Origin: an uncultured Schlesneria sp.
Lineage (GTDB): Bacteria; Planctomycetota; Planctomycetia; Planctomycetales; Planctomycetaceae
Reading direction: 5' to 3'
Assembly (NCBI GenBank): GCA_903834925.1
Contig: CAILLA010000159.1
Coordinates: 35,810-99,809, forward strand
DNA: 64,000 nucleotides
Shown: positions 53,301 through 61,087 of the stretch, one piece after another
How positions within the stretch are numbered: position 1 is the stretch's first letter
Layout: every line of letters begins with the position of its first letter
Made by a program: the position numbers and the translations under genes
The notes under the pieces: model-generated
Seen by the model: only the letters and a program-made list of their open reading frames with translations
Database searches by the model: none
What the model was told of the DNA's origin: nothing

Positions 53301-55231
53301 ACTTCAAGGTCACGGAAGAGGAAATTCTGCTCGCCCTTAAACGAGCTCCGGATTCAGAAACCATGGGCGTCTTTGCGCAATGTCTGACGATCGTCGCCGT
53401 TCATCATTCCCACTTAGACATCAGGCAGGCTACAACCGTGCTTCTCGAGGCAATGTCGTTAATCGACGAGTCCGATCCGTTGTATGAGTTGTGTAAAGGT
53501 CTGAGCCAATTGAGTGGGAAGATCTCTGAAAACGACGGGCGCACAGCGATTTCCAGAATCTTGAAAGTCATGGCGAAAGAGGGTTCCAGCAAGTATTTAG
53601 GTCTACTGGCCAAAAGCCTTTGCACCATTCCCGTCCCGATGACGGATGAGGAAAATGCCGAAGCGACCAAAAGGCTTCTGACATGCATCGGCAATAGTGA
53701 GACGCTTCCTCTGGAACTGTTGAATTTGACCAACGGGCTTTCAACTTTACCGAATCCGTTGTCGTTGCCTGACAGCCAGCAGCTATTCGATTCACTCTTC
53801 AGGTCTCTTGATCGATTTCAAAAAGCCGTTTTGATTCAGAAAATTCAAGAAAGCATGCAGTTAGCCGGTCGCAAGTTGACAGCGCCGGCCGCCGATGCGA
53901 TCGCTGAAGAAATCTTGAAACGGATGGAATCGTATCAGGATACAGAAAAAATACGGGCCCTGGCGTACGGACTTCGAGGAATCGAAAATGTTGTTAACTC
54001 AACACAAATCAAACGAGCTTACGAACTTGTCAGAGATAAAATCCATAACCCTGCGCTGAACCAGCCATTAGAACTTAGCTATCTGGCGGAAACATTATCG
54101 ATTATTCCCGAAGACATTCCGGAAAGTATTGCCGAGGATGCAATCGATCGAATGCTTGCCATTCTGGTCTCGATCGAGAATGCCGAAATCGTGCAACTTG
54201 TCGTGGACAAACTCGGGTTCGTTGGAGGAGATATCTCGAAAAGGGCTGGCCATCAAGCCGTGAGGCAGATTCTCGACAGAATTAAAAGTACAAAAGAATC
54301 ATCCCTGCTCCAAGCGCTCAGTCTCGGATTGGCGTCTGTTTCCATCTCGTTGAAAGATTTCACGGAAAATGACTCCGCAGAAGTCGCAAAATATCTGGCC
54401 ATGGCGATGGATGCTACGTCCAATCCCGACGTGTTAATCCGGTTGGGACAGGCGTTGGAAAAGATCGCCCCGAAATTGCCAAAGCAGGGTGATCAAGACA
54501 TTGTCAGACGGGTCGTTGAACAAAACCTGAGATCCATTCAGGCAACCCAGTCACCTAAGGTCATTGGACAATTGGCGCGTATCTGGCAAGTGATGGCACG
54601 GCAAATGACTGAGAAAGAGACCCAAGACGCGTTCGAACAAATCCTGGCATCGAACGGGGCGGTCGCCAACGTCGCTGCCAGACCCGCTCTTTGCCAGGCG
54701 GCCGTCGCCTTGGCGATTGCTTCCGATAAATCGCAGGCAAATTACGCACTCAAGTATTTGTTATCAGCGTTGCACAACGATCATGATCCTGATGTGTTGA
54801 AAACGATGCTGGACGGAGTCGAGGAACTGGCACAACGCGTTCCAGTTGACGATCTCAAACAGACCAAGGCAGCAATCATTGCCATCACTGCGGACCATGA
54901 TCGAGCCAATGACAATGAAGAAGTTTTGACTCGGTTGATTACAACGCTCGAAAAGTTGCCAGTCAGTATCGATTTGTCCGAGTCGATTGAACTCCTAAAA
55001 TCGCCGTTCTGTATTGGTAAAACGCAACAGTCGCTTTTGAAGATAATCGAGGCCCAGAAAGGGAGTAGCTTCGACGGCAATCCATGGAAGTTGGTCGCTT
55101 CTGCAAAAGAATTGGGAATTGATCCAAAGACTCTTAACCAACCAGCAATTCGTCCTTCAAAACTGAATTTGAATCTACCACGTGAAGAGACAAACAGTCT
55201 CAACCACGAATCTGACGAATCGCACAAATAA
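50354..55231 (+). CDS. TIR-STAND NTPase with transmembrane helix and long helical-repeat C-terminus
   Basis: A 1,625-residue multidomain protein. Residues 4-140 are a TIR domain (FHVFLSHNSADKPAVEELAR, IEAWFDKWHLVPG, FVGPSGFGPWQDEEMRAAI with the candidate catalytic Glu76/77). From about 158, CPYRGLQAFQPEHAAFFFGRE opens a STAND domain with Walker A VGASGSGKSS (209-218), Walker B VILIDQFEEIF, and the winged-helix end FVEVSHEALIRSWTKLRSW. A coiled coil (610-660) leads to one membrane helix (about 662-682). The remaining 940 residues are degenerate helical repeats of about 40 residues (LxxLAxGLxxLPxxL) where relatives usually carry WD40 blades. TIR domains of this kind cleave NAD+ in immunity or cell death. 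ATG 50354 follows AAGGA and starts the TIR exactly. Confidence 0.88.
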   Translation: MSFASFHVFLSHNSADKPAVEELARRLKAEGIEAWFDKWHLVPGKPWQPALEQALADSLSVAVFVGPSGFGPWQDEEMRAAIAKRVRQKDAEFRVIPVLLPGGTREERSRLPEFLLASTWVEFRNSLDEDDAYHRLKSGVLGVAPGLSPGEAIYEGQCPYRGLQAFQPEHAAFFFGREARIEWLLNALRPAQSFDRSGTPRENRFLAIVGASGSGKSSLARAGLVPALRNGKLEGSANWPILICRPGHDPLESLAVALVGDPQIGSRVGDVGNLITQMASDETRLHLAVRVALAGAEETQRVVILIDQFEEIFTLYSDDSAKSRSSRSFANFSQINATEDHRKAFVDNLIYAAGIPGGKVIVVLTMRADFYGKCALHHHLAAAITDHQELVAPMSSEELREVIERPAQLCGLELERGLTEMLLNEMDDQAGALPLLQHALWELWQRREGRRLTISAYQTIGGLEGALEQQANSIFDLMNKSEQDTCRRIFLRLTQPGEGSEDTKRRVPMNQLGDPKMISSVINRLTNVRLITTEKDSFVEVSHEALIRSWTKLRSWIEGDREALRTQHRLTEAAAEWIGSSQNDNYLYQGARLAEAEEWSNTPEADLTRDERMFLAASLEQRDRSKREEAERQVREVETLKKLAESETQRASEQARAAQRSKWQSLAALALTGVALVAFVWAAKAQHTAEGNARQTEIARQEIEETLASNLLERTHILPGPVGPNEYDSFWQIASLPTEDEMQQKQVSETLRKRVLRRAFATDEDAMRLVNRAPYVSRALVGLDEARRRIIRDEFILPILKNPSATSMQRFASARIGLALNMDGIEFAEFAIRTLSDELTRNRYPELIHQLSADLNMAIHLVPESEAQRAVDPIISAIQQTSDPQILQKLCDGIGELPGKMTPEDVLRVANRLLHVMESEQRPDLIRELSRSLVSLPKHLNVINASRGIKYIVHAIENTKRTEVRRSLVETIKSWSQKLGPDDFKVTEEEILLALKRAPDSETMGVFAQCLTIVAVHHSHLDIRQATTVLLEAMSLIDESDPLYELCKGLSQLSGKISENDGRTAISRILKVMAKEGSSKYLGLLAKSLCTIPVPMTDEENAEATKRLLTCIGNSETLPLELLNLTNGLSTLPNPLSLPDSQQLFDSLFRSLDRFQKAVLIQKIQESMQLAGRKLTAPAADAIAEEILKRMESYQDTEKIRALAYGLRGIENVVNSTQIKRAYELVRDKIHNPALNQPLELSYLAETLSIIPEDIPESIAEDAIDRMLAILVSIENAEIVQLVVDKLGFVGGDISKRAGHQAVRQILDRIKSTKESSLLQALSLGLASVSISLKDFTENDSAEVAKYLAMAMDATSNPDVLIRLGQALEKIAPKLPKQGDQDIVRRVVEQNLRSIQATQSPKVIGQLARIWQVMARQMTEKETQDAFEQILASNGAVANVAARPALCQAAVALAIASDKSQANYALKYLLSALHNDHDPDVLKTMLDGVEELAQRVPVDDLKQTKAAIIAITADHDRANDNEEVLTRLITTLEKLPVSIDLSESIELLKSPFCIGKTQQSLLKIIEAQKGSSFDGNPWKLVASAKELGIDPKTLNQPAIRPSKLNLNLPREETNSLNHESDESHK

Positions 55232-55322
55232 GAACCAAGAGAAAATCGACCAAACAAGTTCGCGTCAGCTTACCGGGGACACAACCAGAACGTAAATTGA
55301 AATGGAAGCCGCCGCTACGGCG

Positions 55323-56129
55323 TTAATTCGTAGAAACCGGTTCCGGATAACTCAATTCGTTTCTTACCGAGCGGACACCGGGTTCAAGTCTGGCGATGTT
55401 TTCGGCCAGCTTTGCGGCAGACTGCGAGGCGACTTCGCCTTTCAGAACCAAAACACCTGCAGCTTCAGTACTCAATTTGATGTTCGGTGACTTCAGTGCC
55501 TTCATTTTATTCAGGCGAATTTCCAGCGAGGACGTGACCGTTGGCAAATGTGGTGGCGTGTGGTCAAAAGCAATCTTCTGCCGAGGCCGAATCTGGGAAC
55601 CCTGCTTGGCAGCATTGCCACCGACTCCCAGACCTTGCTGCTGTTGCTGATTATTAAAGTTATTCTGATTGCCACCTCGGTTGCCACCAGCACGTCGGTT
55701 TCCAGCTCCGGTTTGATTTGTCATCATCCCGTTCTGGCCTTGAGCCTGTGTGTTGCGACCAAGGAACTGTTGCTGACCGTTGGTATTTCGTCCGAGAAAA
55801 CCCTGCCCGTTCTGGTTGTTCATTCCGTTCATGCCGTTCATGCCATTAGCACCGGTTTGTCCGCCCATTCCACCGCCTAGACCGCCGCCCAAACCACCGC
55901 CAAGACCGCCGCCGGCACCTCCCATACCACCACCGAGACCGCCGCCTAAGCCACCGCCAAGCCCACCGCCTCCACCACCACCGCCTCCCATTCCGCCGCC
56001 ACCACCCCCAAATCCGCCGCCACCAGCATTGCCGCCTCCGCCACCACCTCCACCAAATTGAGCCTGGGAGATGAGCGGGCTGCTGAAGCAAATGGTTAGC
56101 ACGATAATGACAAGGGTGATGCGACGCAT
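55323..56129 (-). CDS. Exported glycine-rich protein with C-terminal BON domain
   Basis: A product of 268 residues from ATG 56129 (AAAGGGA upstream). A signal peptide (MRRITLVIIVLTICFSSPL...QAQ) is followed by about 75 residues almost entirely of Gly with Met/Leu/Ala interruptions, an Asn/Gln-rich segment (QQQFLGRNTQAQGQ, NNFNNQQQQQG) and a C-terminal BON-like domain (TVTSSLEIRLNKMK, GVLVLKGEVASQSAAKLAENIARLEPGVRSVRNEL). BON domains bind membranes or phospholipid and are typical of envelope or osmotic-stress proteins. The low-complexity linker is likely surface-exposed. An upstream start (56213) is possible but would hide the signal. Confidence 0.8.
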   Translation of the reverse strand: MRRITLVIIVLTICFSSPLISQAQFGGGGGGGGNAGGGGFGGGGGGMGGGGGGGGGLGGGLGGGLGGGMGGAGGGLGGGLGGGLGGGMGGQTGANGMNGMNGMNNQNGQGFLGRNTNGQQQFLGRNTQAQGQNGMMTNQTGAGNRRAGGNRGGNQNNFNNQQQQQGLGVGGNAAKQGSQIRPRQKIAFDHTPPHLPTVTSSLEIRLNKMKALKSPNIKLSTEAAGVLVLKGEVASQSAAKLAENIARLEPGVRSVRNELSYPEPVSTN

Positions 56130-56310
56130 GTGGAAATCCCTTTCGGCAAAAATTGCCGACGATGCCACCGGAGGTGTGGCGTTAAAATCAGAACCACATG
56201 ATCTTCTCGACAAAAACCGAGCCAGTCAACAATTAGTTTTTGGATCATCACGAATTCAGGTAGAAATTCGCCCTAAGTGGATGCTACGCCTTCCAATGCT
56301 TGCGTAGTTC

Positions 56311-56358
56311 ATTGATGGCTTTCAGCGGGCAATCATTGATGGCTTTCAGCGGGCAATA
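56311..56358. repeat. Tandem duplication of 24 bp
   Basis: ATTGATGGCTTTCAGCGGGC plus AATC, then the same with AATA: two adjacent 24-bp copies differing only at the last base, between the BON gene and mtdB. Confidence 0.9.
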
Positions 56359-56500
56359 AGAAGATTGGCGAGCTGGCTGTTCTGGGGTCGGGTATTCAAA
56401 TTTCAAATTCGTCCAACGGAATCACTTTTTCACAGGAACATGTTTAATGAGCCAATTTGAAATTTAATTGCCCGCCCCTCGCTTTTAACGCTCCCTTTTT

Positions 56501-57361
56501 CTAGGACAGCGATCTTCCCAGTTCAAAAATCGCTGCCGTATCCAACACGCGGTCGTTCGCCAGAAACAGACTTTGAACGGCAGCAAGGTGGATTTTCATT
56601 TTCGTCCCGCCGACTCCAACGGCACCGTACGACAAAAATCCGAAACGGTCTTTTGCCTTATCCATCACTTCGACCCCATCGATCCCTGCGGGAGCAACCG
56701 CATTCAGGTCGATCGCCAATTTCAATGTCGAGATCCCTTTTAGCTGATCGGTGTTGATAAGCTGCGTTTTTGCGGCCCCTGCAGCAACCACGAGATCAAC
56801 TCCCTGACATGCTGCTGTGAGTCCGCCTTCAGTCTGCGATTCATGGGGCATAAGTTTTGCGCCGTTAACAACCTTGGAAAGCATTTCACAAGTGGCGGTG
56901 GAACGATCGATTGATCGAGATGCCAGCCTTACCGTTGCCCCTTGGCTGATCAGCAGTTGAGCGACTCGACAACCCACAGGTCCGGTTCCGGCGAGTACGA
57001 GTGCGGTTGTGTTGGACAGGTCAAGATGCCTCGCGGCGGCGATCACCGTAGCAGCTGCCGTCGTATTTGATCCGTTTGAGTCCATCATCACCGAGACTTT
57101 AAACGGTCCGAATAATGATTTCTTGACGGCCTTCAGCAGAGTTTCCCCGGCAGCGACATTGCTTCCACCGACGAAAATTGCCGTGTTCATCAGGTCGGAT
57201 GGTTTCCGCGTGAAGATCGCTCCGTGAACCAGTGTCTCGACATTTTCAGGAGTTACTCCGCCATAGCTGAAAAGTTCGTCAACGCCCGCGTCGACCGCAA
57301 CGACTCGGTCAAATGTGCTTGGAAGAGCGTCCGTATCGAGCTGAATGAGGATTTTTTTCAT
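56501..57361 (-). CDS. mtdB: NAD(P)-dependent methylene-tetrahydromethanopterin dehydrogenase
   Basis: A 286-residue enzyme oxidising methylene-H4MPT to methenyl-H4MPT in formaldehyde oxidation/detoxification. The N-terminal domain reads KILIQLDTDALPSTFDRVVAVDAGVDEL, with the region SVMMDSNGSNTTAAATV, and the Rossmann motif is VLAGTGPVGCRVAQLL followed by VRLASRS; the C-terminal SYGAVGVGGTKMKIH is also family-like. MtdA/MtdB relatives look similar, but neighbouring fae and the ATP-grasp gene place it in the H4MPT pathway, so MtdB is preferred. It is 115 bp downstream of fae on the same strand, separated by a strong hairpin. Confidence 0.88.
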   Translation of the reverse strand: MKKILIQLDTDALPSTFDRVVAVDAGVDELFSYGGVTPENVETLVHGAIFTRKPSDLMNTAIFVGGSNVAAGETLLKAVKKSLFGPFKVSVMMDSNGSNTTAAATVIAAARHLDLSNTTALVLAGTGPVGCRVAQLLISQGATVRLASRSIDRSTATCEMLSKVVNGAKLMPHESQTEGGLTAACQGVDLVVAAGAAKTQLINTDQLKGISTLKLAIDLNAVAPAGIDGVEVMDKAKDRFGFLSYGAVGVGGTKMKIHLAAVQSLFLANDRVLDTAAIFELGRSLS

Positions 57362-57400
57362 GAGTAACGATAAACCATTTTTTCGAGCAATAAAACACCT

Positions 57401-57434
57401 TCAAGCCCACGGGATTCCGATCCCGTGGGCTTGA
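57401..57434 (-). terminator. 14-bp perfect hairpin between fae and mtdB
   Basis: TCAAGCCCACGGGA and TCCCGTGGGCTTGA pair perfectly around a 6-base loop, 43 bp after the fae stop on the minus strand, with GGTGTTTTATT following. It probably terminates most fae transcripts or attenuates read-through into mtdB. Confidence 0.75.
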
Positions 57435-57476
57435 AGTCTGGCAGCAATAAAACCGAATCCGTCAGGAATTCAGTTC

Positions 57477-57974
57477 TCAAACACCGGAGAACGGGTGCTT
57501 GGCGGTGTCTTTCTTGGCGATCATTTCATCAGCGCTTGGTTCGCTCTTCATAGCGCGAGCGATCGAGAGCATCGTGGCGTCGTAGTTGTATTGGAAAATC
57601 TTCTTGTCGTCGGCAGCTTCCCAGTGAATGAAGACACCGCAGACGATACAAAGCTTTTCAGCCTGATCCTTCGGGATCACGCCAGCAGCAACCGAATCGG
57701 CAACGGCTTTGGCGACGGCGTACTGGGCAGGGCCAAACATCTGAACCGCTTGCTTGGCTCCCTTGATCGTGACCTTGGTGATCATGACCGTGGCTGGCTT
57801 AACAGCGAGGTTAGGTGTGAGAACGGCGAGAAGGTTGCTGTGACCGTGACTCTGGTTGGCCAGGGCGTTGGCGAAAGCAACGCCGACGGGGCCAGACTTG
57901 TCACCGATCAACAGATCGATGTGGGCAATTTCATTACCTTCACCGGACAGAGCTTCACCAACGTAAAACGACAT
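57477..57974 (-). CDS. fae: Formaldehyde-activating enzyme
   Basis: A 165-residue enzyme condensing formaldehyde with tetrahydromethanopterin to methylene-H4MPT. The product from ATG 57974 starts SFYVGEALSGEGNEIAHIDL, with the conserved His of the family at position 18, then IGDKSGPVGVAFANALANQS, NLAVKPATVMITKVTIKG and FGPAQYAVAKAVADSV. Length is as expected. AGAGGA lies eight bases upstream. The reading frame is open to 58373 but the added 130 residues are an antisense shadow of the divergent ATP-grasp gene. Planctomycetes are known to carry H4MPT-linked C1 genes. Confidence 0.95.
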   Translation of the reverse strand: MSFYVGEALSGEGNEIAHIDLLIGDKSGPVGVAFANALANQSHGHSNLLAVLTPNLAVKPATVMITKVTIKGAKQAVQMFGPAQYAVAKAVADSVAAGVIPKDQAEKLCIVCGVFIHWEAADDKKIFQYNYDATMLSIARAMKSEPSADEMIAKKDTAKHPFSGV

Positions 57975-58144
57975 GCTGTAATCCTCTTCAAAGTAACATC
58001 TGGCCGACGGCTCTGTATCCTCCATGCGCGGAGGCGAACCCGATCCGAAGAATGAATTCTTGCGACACGGTGCCACAGAATCCGCCGATGTGATACCACA
58101 TTTACTCATCCCTTTTCCAGTAACTCGCCAGCCGGGGAATTCTC

Positions 58145-59353
58145 TTGCCAAACCGCCGCATTTTGATTGTCGGAGGAAGTACGCGTGCGGCGGCTGATTC
58201 GGTGCGACGAGCGGGCTGGGAACCGGTCTGCGCCGACCTTTTTGCCGATCTGGACTTGAGAATGACGGCCGAGGTGATTCCTGTACAAAACTATCCGAAC
58301 AGTCTTCCAGATGATGTGGCACGCGTTCGTGCTGACGGCTGGTTTTACTGTGGTGCACTCGAAAATTCGCCAAAAATTCTCGAACGAATTTTGAAAAAGA
58401 GGAGTTTCATCGGGCCTTTATTGGGGACCGCACCTGAGGGATTGAAGGCATTGCGTAGTCCAGAATGGTTGGCAAAAACGTTGACTGCCGCTGGGTTGAA
58501 GGCGCTTTCCCTGCGCAATCAGTTATTGCCGCCCGAACCAGATGGGACTTGGTTGCAAAAACCGCTTGCGAGTGCTGGTGGCCGAATGATTCGAGTTTGG
58601 GATAAGACTGCCGTTGAACTTCCTTTTCCGGAACCCCACTACTTTCAGCGAATCGCAACAGGGGTTGGCGGATCGGTGATTTTTCAGGTCGAATCGGGAA
58701 ATGTCGAATGGTTCGGTTCTACGCGTGAACTTGAATCCCCGTTGCAATCAGCCCCGCCGACCAAGTTCTCGTATTGCGGATCGTTTGGGCCGCTAAATGA
58801 CCTTCCGATTGTCGTCGTGGCGAAGCTGAAAACGATGATTCAGGCATTCGCTGACAATGCCCCTTCAGTTAAGGGGATTGTCGGCCTGGATTTTCGATTC
58901 GATGGTGACGAAGTTTGGTTAGTGGAAGTGAACCCACGCTATACTGCTTCGATTGAAGTACTGGAACTTGCGTTGGGTCGATCTTTGTTGAATCCAATGA
59001 GTATGGCAGGCATGAGTGGCAGTTTTTCGGCGACCTCGAGTGGTACGCTGACGCCAAAGTTCAATTTGTCACGGCAACCAAACCAACAGAATCAGATCCA
59101 GTCGCGGATCGTCGCGAAGCAAATTCTTTACGCATCGGAGTTCCTGGTCGCGCCGGACCTTCGCAGGTTCGTGAGGTCGAGCGATCCCTGGGTGATCCCG
59201 CTAATGGCCGACATCCCTCTTCCAGGAACTGTCATTGAACGAGGTTGGCCGATCTGCACGGTCATCGGTTCCGGAAAAAACCAGGAAGATCTGGAATCAA
59301 CAATGAGAGATCGATTGTCGATCGCGTGGAATGAGTTGCGCACGAAGTTGTGA
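58145..59353 (+). CDS. ATP-grasp protein, OrfY-like, of the H4MPT C1 cluster
   Basis: A 402-residue ATP-grasp ligase-like protein: N-terminal Rossmann-type segment (RRILIVGGSTRAAADSVRRAGW, CADLFADLDL), the ATP-binding region (TWLQKPLASAGGRMIRVW, HYFQRIATGVGGSVIFQV) and the metal-binding VWLVEVNPRYTASIEVLE. Methylotrophs encode such a protein (orfY) beside fae and mtdB, where it is needed for the H4MPT-dependent pathway, probably in coenzyme synthesis. The start is TTG with GGGGA upstream; an alternative start is not obvious. It is divergent from fae with 170 bp between them, so one promoter region may serve both. Confidence 0.78.
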   Translation: MPNRRILIVGGSTRAAADSVRRAGWEPVCADLFADLDLRMTAEVIPVQNYPNSLPDDVARVRADGWFYCGALENSPKILERILKKRSFIGPLLGTAPEGLKALRSPEWLAKTLTAAGLKALSLRNQLLPPEPDGTWLQKPLASAGGRMIRVWDKTAVELPFPEPHYFQRIATGVGGSVIFQVESGNVEWFGSTRELESPLQSAPPTKFSYCGSFGPLNDLPIVVVAKLKTMIQAFADNAPSVKGIVGLDFRFDGDEVWLVEVNPRYTASIEVLELALGRSLLNPMSMAGMSGSFSATSSGTLTPKFNLSRQPNQQNQIQSRIVAKQILYASEFLVAPDLRRFVRSSDPWVIPLMADIPLPGTVIERGWPICTVIGSGKNQEDLESTMRDRLSIAWNELRTKL

Positions 59354-59474
59354 CGATGTAATCCAACCCCTTTACTCAACCCATCGACGATGGCTATTCT
59401 GTACGCTTTAAATGACCCGTTCGTTCGCCCACGGCATGTCAGTTTTGCCAATTGAAAATGTCGAGACACAAGCC

Positions 59475-59533
59475 GTAGCATGGGCTTTAGCCCGTGTGAA
59501 CTAGCATTTTGCACGGGCTAAAGCCCATGCTAC
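59475..59533. repeat. REP-like palindrome pair with perfect 22-bp arms
   Basis: GTAGCATGGGCTTTAGCCCGTG (59475-59496) is repeated as its exact inverse complement at 59512-59533, with a 15-bp spacer. Each arm is itself a hairpin around TTTA. The same core occurs at 46034 and inside the MITE at 30181. It sits just before the WD40/cytochrome gene; an ORF start inside it (59509) is not real. Confidence 0.9.
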
Positions 59534-59574
59534 AAGAACCAGCAACCGCTCTGCCCGAATCTGGAATTGAACTT

Positions 59575-60975
59575 ATGAAATATGTCAGCTTTGCCCTCCT
59601 GGCCATCAGCGGACTGTTTGCCGGCGTCGTTTCTGCCGAAGAAAATCCTGCTCCCGTCAAGCCGATCAGCTTTTATCGCCAGGTGCGGCCGATCCTTCAG
59701 CGGCATTGTTCCGGCTGCCATCAGCCCTCGAAACAAGGGGGAAATCTTCAATTGATCTCTTATGATCAATTGAAAAAGGGGGGAGACACGGGGCCGTCTT
59801 TCGTTCCGGGGAAGCCCGATGAAAGTAACCTTGTTAAGCTGATCTCGGGTGAAAAGCCCGAGATGCCTTTGAACAGTGATCCGTTAACAGCCAAACAAGT
59901 TGCCACGATCAGGGACTGGATCGGTCAGGGTTCCACGGATGACACTCCTGCGGCAGCTAAGGACGACATTTCGGCTGAGAAGCCGCCGATCTATTCCGCG
60001 TCGCCGGTCATTACCGCGCTGGCATATTCACCTGACAGTACTCTTCTCGCCGTTTCCGGCCACCATGAAGTGCTGCTACATCGGGCGGACGGAACTGGAC
60101 TTGTCGCCCGGTTGATCGGTCGATCGCCGAAAATCACGTCGATTCGGTTTTCTCCTGACGGCACGAAATTGGCCGCTGCCGGAGGTGCTCCGTCCTTGTT
60201 CGGCGAGATCCAGTTCTGGGACGTCGCAAAACGGGAATTAATTCGCTCGGAAACGATCGGCTTCGACACGCTGTATGGGATCAGTTTCAACGACGATGGA
60301 ACGTTGCTTTCGTACGGGACGTTCGATAACCGTGTTCGTGCACTTCAAGTCGCAGACGGCAAGCAAGTGATGTCAATGGATGCGCATTCGGATCTGGTCT
60401 TCGGAACGACGTTCTCGTTGAAAAATGATCACGTTATCAGCGTCAGTCGAGATATGTCGATGAAATTGACCGAACTGAAAACATCGCAGTTCATCGACAA
60501 CATCACGAGCATTACGCCGGGCGCTCTGAAGGGTGGACTGATGGCTGTCCAGCGTCACCCCAAAGAAGAGCAAGTCCTGATCGGTGGGGCGGACGGGGAA
60601 CCAAAGCTCTATAAAATTTTCCGAACTCAGGCCCGTCAGATTGGCGATGACTTTAATCGTCTGCGTGGCTATGCAAAGTTGACAGGTCGGATTTGCAGCC
60701 TGCAATTTAATGCGGATGGTTCAAAATTTGTTGTTGGCAGCAGCAATGCGACGACGGGAGCAGCTCGGATTTACAAAACGGATACGGAACAACCGATTGC
60801 AGAGCTGAAAGGGAATTCCGCAGGAGTGTTTGCAGTGGCGTTTCGTCCTGACGGCCAACAGGTGGCAACGGGTGGTCTCGACGGGATTGTGCGGATTTAC
60901 AACGCGGAAAACGGCGAACTCGTCAAGGAATTTGTGCCGGTCGCGATTTCACCGGCGGTTGCGGCACAGCCATAG
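59575..60975 (+). CDS. Planctomycete cytochrome-c-like domain fused to WD40 repeats
   Basis: A 466-residue exported protein. A signal peptide (MKYVSFALLAISGLFAGVVSAEE) leads to a c-type haem domain of the planctomycete type (FYRQVRPILQRHCSGCHQP with CSGCH, then GGNLQLISYDQL, SFVPGKPDESNLVKLISG, MPLNSDPLTAKQVATIRDWIGQG), and from about residue 145 a propeller of WD40-like repeats (SPVITALAYSPDSTLLAVSG, KITSIRFSPDGTKLAAAGG, GVFAVAFRPDGQQVATGGLDG). The domain pair is a planctomycete hallmark; a periplasmic redox or sensing role is inferred. ATG 59575 begins the signal; the frame opens earlier inside the REP palindrome. Confidence 0.88.
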   Translation: MKYVSFALLAISGLFAGVVSAEENPAPVKPISFYRQVRPILQRHCSGCHQPSKQGGNLQLISYDQLKKGGDTGPSFVPGKPDESNLVKLISGEKPEMPLNSDPLTAKQVATIRDWIGQGSTDDTPAAAKDDISAEKPPIYSASPVITALAYSPDSTLLAVSGHHEVLLHRADGTGLVARLIGRSPKITSIRFSPDGTKLAAAGGAPSLFGEIQFWDVAKRELIRSETIGFDTLYGISFNDDGTLLSYGTFDNRVRALQVADGKQVMSMDAHSDLVFGTTFSLKNDHVISVSRDMSMKLTELKTSQFIDNITSITPGALKGGLMAVQRHPKEEQVLIGGADGEPKLYKIFRTQARQIGDDFNRLRGYAKLTGRICSLQFNADGSKFVVGSSNATTGAARIYKTDTEQPIAELKGNSAGVFAVAFRPDGQQVATGGLDGIVRIYNAENGELVKEFVPVAISPAVAAQP

Positions 60976-61087
60976 ACGGTTTCGATTGGCCTTTTCGCGG
61001 CGTTAAAGCGACCGTACAAATCCGGCTATCGGCGATTCACAGGGATGTTTTGGATCGAGTGGATTTCTATCGAAAACGGATGAAACG

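Noticed and set aside
55780..56061. Proline-rich ORF on the plus strand
   Set aside because: It is the complement of the glycine-rich linker of the BON protein.
57975..58373. N-terminal extension of fae to 58373
   Set aside because: The extra residues are antisense to the divergent ATP-grasp gene; the real Fae N-terminus and RBS are at 57974.
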